Below, one piece after another: positions 7,118 to 10,431 of a stretch of 10,431 nucleotides of DNA. The DNA is from an uncultured bacterium (lineage in GTDB: Bacteria > Actinomycetota > Coriobacteriia > Coriobacteriales > Coriobacteriaceae). The position numbers were made by a program, and so were the translations under genes. Positions within the stretch are counted from its first letter, which is position 1. Each line of letters opens with the position of its first letter. The stretch is taken from NCBI GenBank assembly GCA_905215835.1, contig CAJMRR010000066.1:1-10431 (forward strand), in the 5' to 3' direction. Under the pieces are notes generated by a model, which searched no databases, was not told the origin of the DNA, and saw nothing but the letters and a program-made list of their open reading frames with translations.

Positions 7118-7159
7118 AAGGCGCGGAGTCGCATCGAGCGGCTCCGCGCCTTTCTTTTA
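7118..7159 (+). terminator. Strong Rho-independent terminator of the purine permease
   Basis: AAGGCGCGGAG (7118-7128) pairs perfectly with CTCCGCGCCTT (7142-7152), and CGC/GCG inside the loop extends the stem around ATCGA. The tail reads TTTCTTTT. A small extra hairpin, TCTGC/GCAGA (7099-7112), lies between the stop codon and this stem. Confidence 0.9.
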
Positions 7160-7227
7160 GCGTCTGCCCCCGCGCCAGCGTGCGACAATTGAGGCTGTCA
7201 ATATCACAACACCGAGAGAAGCCTGCC

Positions 7228-7893
7228 TTGGAAGCGCATCATAAGCAGATAACCGTTTACTCAGAGTGTGCGGAAGGCGCGCCCGTCATCTACCTCCCCG
7301 TGGTTATGGGCGACGGTAGTGAAGTCTACGAGCGCTGCCGAGAGCTCGACTGCCCGCCATTCACCCTTGTCGCCATTGGAGGGCTCGATTGGAATCGCGA
7401 GCTTAGCCCCTGGGAATGTGAGGGAACTATACGAGATGCCGAGCCCTTTGGTGGACAGGCTGCTGGTTTTCTTGACGAGTTGTTGAAGCAGATAATCCCA
7501 GAGGCCGAATCATCACTTCCCTGCCCGCCCACCTGGCGCGGCATTGCCGGCTACTCGTTGGCGGGTCTTTTTTCACTGTGGGCACTTTGGCAAACAGATG
7601 TCTTTGAGCGCGCGGCAAGTGCATCGGGTTCGCTGTGGTTCCCCGGCTTTATCGACTACGCGCGCGAGCGCACGATGACAGCTACGCCCGACGCCGCCTA
7701 TCTGTCGCTCGGTAAAAAGGAAACCAAGACGCCCAACCGCATGATGCGGCACGTACTCGACGATACGCGCGCGATGGAAGAGCTGTTTATCGAGCGCGAC
7801 ATCCCAACAACGCTGGAGCTCAACCCCGGCAATCATTTTGCCCAAACTGACCTGCGCATGGCGCGCGGCATCCACTGGATACTGACGCATTAA
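7228..7893 (+). CDS. Cytoplasmic alpha/beta hydrolase, esterase-D/Fes-like
   Basis: Predicted serine hydrolase of 221 residues with no signal peptide or membrane span. GYSLAG gives the nucleophile Ser110; His203 in NPGNHF is the likely triad His, and the acid may be Glu165 in LGKKETKTPN, a conserved-looking loop. SGSLWFPGF (133-141) after the nucleophile is typical of the COG2819-type predicted hydrolases related to enterochelin esterase and esterase D, many of which are annotated only as esterase family protein. The start is uncertain. TTG at 7228 is preferred because GAGAGAAG lies about six bases before it and the family-like sequence begins there; GTG at 7180 would add 16 residues without a ribosome binding site. 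The gene lies between two strong terminators, so it is transcribed alone. Substrate unknown. Confidence 0.85.
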   Translation: MEAHHKQITVYSECAEGAPVIYLPVVMGDGSEVYERCRELDCPPFTLVAIGGLDWNRELSPWECEGTIRDAEPFGGQAAGFLDELLKQIIPEAESSLPCPPTWRGIAGYSLAGLFSLWALWQTDVFERAASASGSLWFPGFIDYARERTMTATPDAAYLSLGKKETKTPNRMMRHVLDDTRAMEELFIERDIPTTLELNPGNHFAQTDLRMARGIHWILTH

Positions 7894-7930
7894 AAATGGC
7901 GTCCACGCGTACGCACGGGCGCCATTTTTT
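7892..7930. terminator. Bidirectional terminator between convergent units
   Basis: AAAAATGGCG (7892-7901) pairs with CGCCATTTTT (7920-7929), extended inward by TCC/GGG with one wobble. Five A's on the left and six T's on the right make it work in both directions. It overlaps the stop codon of the hydrolase and also faces minus-strand transcription arriving from the methionine-synthase-like gene. Confidence 0.85.
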
Positions 7931-7950
7931 GATTTAGCTGAACACAACTA

Positions 7951-8004
7951 CTATTCGACAGTCTCCTCGAGTTCAGATACGGCGGGCGTCGAGGATTGGG
8001 ACAT
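7951..8004 (-). CDS. Possible 17-residue small ORF with a good ribosome binding site
   Basis: ATG at 8004 opens MSQSSTPAVSELEETVE followed by TAG. GAAAGGA lies about five bases before the ATG, a ribosome binding site as good as those of the real genes nearby, and the bidirectional terminator follows 20 bases after the stop. The peptide is acidic and has no recognisable motif. It may be a small protein, the surviving start of a lost gene, or chance. Confidence 0.2.
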   Translation of the reverse strand: MSQSSTPAVSELEETVE

Positions 8005-8127
8005 GGAAGTCCTTTCATGATGGAAGGGCGTTCAGACATATCGGATAACCTGCCCGAACGATACGATCCGGACCATTGTACGTGATACGTCATGTCTCGG
8101 GCGCGCCGTCACCTGCAAGCGGTAGCG

Positions 8128-9261
8128 TTACTTCCAAACGCGCTCGGCAATGCGCTTGACCAGCGCGATCTTTGCCCACTGTTCGTCCTCGGTCAGCTTG
8201 TTGCCAATCTCGCAGCTGGCAAAGCCGCACTGGGGCGACAGGTACAGGTTCTCGAGCGGCACATACTTTGCGGCCTCGTGGATACGTTCGACGATAACGT
8301 CCTCGTCCTCAAGCTCAGCCGCCTTGGTGGTCACCAGGCCCAGCACGACCTTCTTGCCGGGAGCAACGTACTTGAGCGGCTCAAAGCCACCGGCGCGTGG
8401 CGTATCGAACTCCAGATAGAACGCATCGACATCCTCATGCGCAAACAGGTACGGCGCGATGGGGTCGTAGCCGCCCTCAAAAGCGTAGGTGGAGTGGTAG
8501 TTGCCGCGGCATACGTGCGTGTTGATGACCAGATCGTCGGGCTTGCCCGCGATGGCGGCATTGTTGAGCGCCACGCCTAGCTCGCTCACCTTTTGCAGGT
8601 CAACCGGGCTCATACCGGTCTTGGACACAAAGTCGGTATCGCAATAGATCCCCCAGGTGCAGTCATCAAATTGGATGTTGCGACAGCCCGCGGCATACAG
8701 GTCGGCAATCACGGTGCGATATGCTGCGGCGATGGCATCGGCGAGCTCCTCGTCGGTCTTATAAACGGCACGTAGGCTCTCCTGTTGGCCGTCGCAGCGG
8801 TCGAGCGTAACTTCGGAGAACGTCTGGATCGGCGCCGGAATGGTCTGCCGCGCGACCTGGCCCTCCCCCTCGAGCGCCTTGACAAATTTAAAGTGCTCGA
8901 CGAACGGATGGTTCTCGCCGCTAATGGGACCGGTAACCACAGCGGTGTCGGCCGTCGTCTCCTCGTCATGGAACATATAACCCGTGCGTGAGGTACGGCG
9001 CTCAATGCCGTTGAGTCCCCACATAAAATCGAGGTGCCAGTAGCTGCGGCGGAACTCGCCATCGGTAATCACCTGCAAGCCGGCAGCCTTCTGCTTGGCC
9101 ACTAAGTCGCGGATGGCCTCGTCCTCGACGGCCTTAAGGCCGGCGGCGTCGAGTGTGCCCGCGGCATAGGCGGCACGTGCATCCTTTACAGCCTGCGGAC
9201 GAAGAAAGCTACCGACGATATCGGCGCGAAACGGCGCGTTCGGTTGAATCGAAGTGCTCAT
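8128..9261 (-). CDS. Cobalamin-independent methionine synthase homologue, short YxjG type
   Basis: A 377-residue TIM-barrel protein matching the C-terminal catalytic half of MetE, like B. subtilis YxjG/YxjH. Such proteins are usually annotated as 5-methyltetrahydropteroyltriglutamate-homocysteine methyltransferases and are thought to methylate homocysteine or a related thiol. The zinc ligands are all visible: His249 and Cys251 (INTHVCRGN), Glu284 (FYLEFDTPR) and Cys345 (LSPQCGFASC). FRADIVGSFLRP (11-22) and ITDGEFRR (65-72) are also typical. The ATG at 9261 is chosen over one at 9279 because GGGAG lies six bases before it. A LysR-family gene precedes it on the same strand, with an operator-like inverted repeat between them, which suggests control by sulfur amino-acid status. 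The methyl donor is not determined by the sequence; the missing MetE N-terminal domain makes a different donor or acceptor possible. Confidence 0.9.
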   Translation of the reverse strand: MSTSIQPNAPFRADIVGSFLRPQAVKDARAAYAAGTLDAAGLKAVEDEAIRDLVAKQKAAGLQVITDGEFRRSYWHLDFMWGLNGIERRTSRTGYMFHDEETTADTAVVTGPISGENHPFVEHFKFVKALEGEGQVARQTIPAPIQTFSEVTLDRCDGQQESLRAVYKTDEELADAIAAAYRTVIADLYAAGCRNIQFDDCTWGIYCDTDFVSKTGMSPVDLQKVSELGVALNNAAIAGKPDDLVINTHVCRGNYHSTYAFEGGYDPIAPYLFAHEDVDAFYLEFDTPRAGGFEPLKYVAPGKKVVLGLVTTKAAELEDEDVIVERIHEAAKYVPLENLYLSPQCGFASCEIGNKLTEDEQWAKIALVKRIAERVWK

Positions 9262-9301
9262 AGATATCTCCCTTTGCATTGGTTGCTTTACTGGGACAGA
9301 G

Positions 9302-9315
9302 TATGAGCGCTCATA
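9302..9315. promoter_or_regulatory. 14-bp palindrome TATGAGCGCTCATA near the start of the transcript
   Basis: A perfect 14-bp palindrome (9302-9315) is followed directly by a second palindrome, ATGGCCAT (9315-9322). It lies just downstream of the -10 candidates for the methionine-synthase-like gene, where a repressor could block transcription. No regulator is identified from the motif. Confidence 0.35.
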
Positions 9316-9347
9316 TGGCCATCGTAAAATATACGTTTATAACAGTT

Positions 9348-9370
9348 TGATATAGATATTTCCTATATCA
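9348..9370 (-). promoter_or_regulatory. Probable LysR-type operator upstream of the methionine-synthase-like gene
   Basis: TGATATAG (9348-9355) and CTATATCA (9363-9370) form a perfect 8-bp inverted repeat with a seven-base spacer, which contains a T-N11-A core as in many LysR-type sites. A direct repeat CAGTTTG lies at 9343-9349 and 9369-9375, overlapping both ends. On the minus strand TATAAA (9341-9336) and TATATT (9333-9328) are -10 candidates, but no good -35 accompanies them, as expected for an activator-dependent promoter. The centre is about 98 bases before the start codon at 9261. Confidence 0.55.
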
Positions 9371-9416
9371 GTTTGGGCCGCAATAAAGAGATTTGACCCA
9401 CGCGGAACACGGCAGC

Positions 9417-10313
9417 CTAGATGTGCTGACGAATCGCGTCGATATAGGCCCGACCGTAGCGCGTGAGCGTCGTGTTCTTGCGCGTGATGATGCCAATCTC
9501 CATGTACTCGTCTACATCGAGCGGAATCGAGATGATACCGGGGCCGTTAAGTTCATGGCTGATCACACCCGAACACACCGTGTAACCGTTAAGGCCCATA
9601 GCCAGGTTGAACAGCGTCGCACGGTCGCGCACGCGGATATTCTTGCGACGCTCAAAGGTCGAGGTCAGCTCCTCGGAATAGTAAAACGAGTTGTAGCTGC
9701 CCTGCTCATAGGACAAAAATGGGTAGTCCTCGAGGTCTTCGAGCGTCACGCTGGCGTGGTCCGCCAGCGGATGGTCGGCACACACAAAGACGTGTGGCGT
9801 GGCGCAGAAGAGCCCTTCGAACACGAGCTCGTTGGCCGCAAGCATGCGCTCGATGACCTCGCGATTGTGCTCCGACAGATACAGGATGCCGAGCTCGCTT
9901 TTCATGTGCGCGACGTCCTCGATAATCTCGTGGGTTTGCTCCTCGCGCAGGGTAAAGTCGTAGCGCGCGGCATCGAACTCACGAATCACGTCAACAAACG
10001 CGTTAACGGCAAAGGAATAATGCTGGCAGCTCACACTAAAGTGCGGCACCTGCTCGGATGCGCCCTTGTACTTGCCCTCGAGCAGGTCGGCCTGGTCGAG
10101 TACCTGGCGCGCATAGCCCAAGAAGGTCTCACCTTCCTCGGACACAACGACGCCCTTGTTAGTGCGCTCAAAGATGTGCACGCCCATCTCGTTTTCGAGA
10201 TCGCGAATCGATGCGGTAATCGAAGGCTGCGACACAAAGAGCCGGCGCGAGGCCTCGGTGATGCTGCCGCATTCGGCAACTTTGACGACATATCTGAGCT
10301 GCTGGAGCTTCAT
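9417..10313 (-). CDS. LysR-family transcriptional regulator
   Basis: DNA-binding regulator of 298 residues, a normal length for the family. The N-terminal winged helix-turn-helix covers about residues 1-60, with LRYVVKVAECGSITEASRRL then FVSQPSITASIRDLENEMG and FERTNKGVVVSEEG as hallmarks. A linker helix to about 88 leads to the effector-binding domain (about 90-298). The ATG at 10313 is well supported: GGGAGG lies five bases before it and MKLQQLRYVV is a typical start. The open frame upstream overlaps the end of another gene and is not part of this one. The methionine-synthase-like gene follows on the same strand after 155 bases that contain a LysR-type inverted repeat, so that gene is the likeliest target. 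The co-inducer is unknown; O-acetylserine, homocysteine or a methionine-related signal are guesses from context. Confidence 0.92.
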   Translation of the reverse strand: MKLQQLRYVVKVAECGSITEASRRLFVSQPSITASIRDLENEMGVHIFERTNKGVVVSEEGETFLGYARQVLDQADLLEGKYKGASEQVPHFSVSCQHYSFAVNAFVDVIREFDAARYDFTLREEQTHEIIEDVAHMKSELGILYLSEHNREVIERMLAANELVFEGLFCATPHVFVCADHPLADHASVTLEDLEDYPFLSYEQGSYNSFYYSEELTSTFERRKNIRVRDRATLFNLAMGLNGYTVCSGVISHELNGPGIISIPLDVDEYMEIGIITRKNTTLTRYGRAYIDAIRQHI

Positions 10314-10323
10314 GATGGCCTCC

Positions 10324-10431
10324 CTAGACGTCCGCGATACCCGAACCCACCGCATCCATCTGACGCATAAACGGCGGCATCTCCCCCGTCGCGGCGCAGG
10401 CGGCAATCTGATGCAGAGCCCCGGCAACCGC
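10324..10431 (-). CDS. C-terminal 35 residues of an unidentified upstream gene
   Basis: Reading into the window from its right edge on the minus strand, an open frame starts AVAGALHQIAACAATGEMPP and ends GSGIADV before TAG at 10326-10324. About three quarters of its codons end in G or C, as in the real genes here. Its stop lies 10 bases before the LysR start codon, immediately ahead of that gene's GGGAGG, so the two are probably co-transcribed. Too little remains to name the protein. Confidence 0.55.
   Translation of the reverse strand, partial: AVAGALHQIAACAATGEMPPFMRQMDAVGSGIADV

Noticed and set aside
9393..10370. Long plus-strand frame opposite the LysR gene
   Set aside because: Antisense shadow of a textbook LysR-family protein with helix-turn-helix and ribosome binding site.
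10314..10427. Extension of the LysR protein by 38 residues to 10427
   Set aside because: The extra residues are Arg-rich and unlike the family. The region reads better as the end of another gene in a different frame, and the ATG at 10313 has a good ribosome binding site.

Overview
The window is about 60% GC in most genes and carries eight substantial coding regions on both strands, nearly all single-gene units separated by strong hairpin terminators. The gene content suggests a gut actinobacterium, most likely Coriobacteriia and Collinsella-like. The main clues are a bile salt hydrolase of the bifidobacterial/coriobacterial type, clear purine-rich ribosome binding sites, a Kup potassium transporter with a long acidic tail, and a Tat-exported lipoprotein esterase. 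The genus is an inference from gene content and style, not proven by any single sequence.

Layout. 1-1843 (+): Kup-type K+ transporter, cut at its 5' end by the window edge, followed by a terminator and a hairpin-rich convergent spacer. 2055-3605 (-): secreted esterase lipoprotein of lower GC. 3606-3956: AT-rich spacer of about 350 bases with only a doubtful small ORF and a terminator. 3957-4922 (-): bile salt hydrolase with a structured leader. 5167-5586 (-): peptide-deformylase-like protein in which the catalytic Glu of HExxH is Met. 5780-7090 (+): AzgA/PbuG-type purine permease. 7228-7893 (+): cytoplasmic alpha/beta hydrolase. 8128-9261 (-): short cobalamin-independent methionine synthase homologue (YxjG type). 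9417-10313 (-): LysR-family regulator. 10324-10431 (-): tail of a further gene just upstream of the regulator.

The only neighbours that look functionally linked are the LysR regulator and the methionine-synthase-like gene. The regulator lies immediately upstream on the same strand, and the 155-base gap holds a perfect inverted repeat (8 bp, 7-base spacer) that fits a LysR-type operator. Bile salt hydrolase, potassium uptake, purine uptake and secreted esterase all suit intestinal life but appear to be transcribed separately.

I see no mobile element, CRISPR array, tRNA, rRNA or phage gene, and no clear new multi-gene system. The points most worth following are the deformylase-like protein lacking its catalytic Glu, the bsh leader in which an inverted repeat would mask the ribosome binding site, and the operator-like repeats upstream of the methionine-synthase-like gene.
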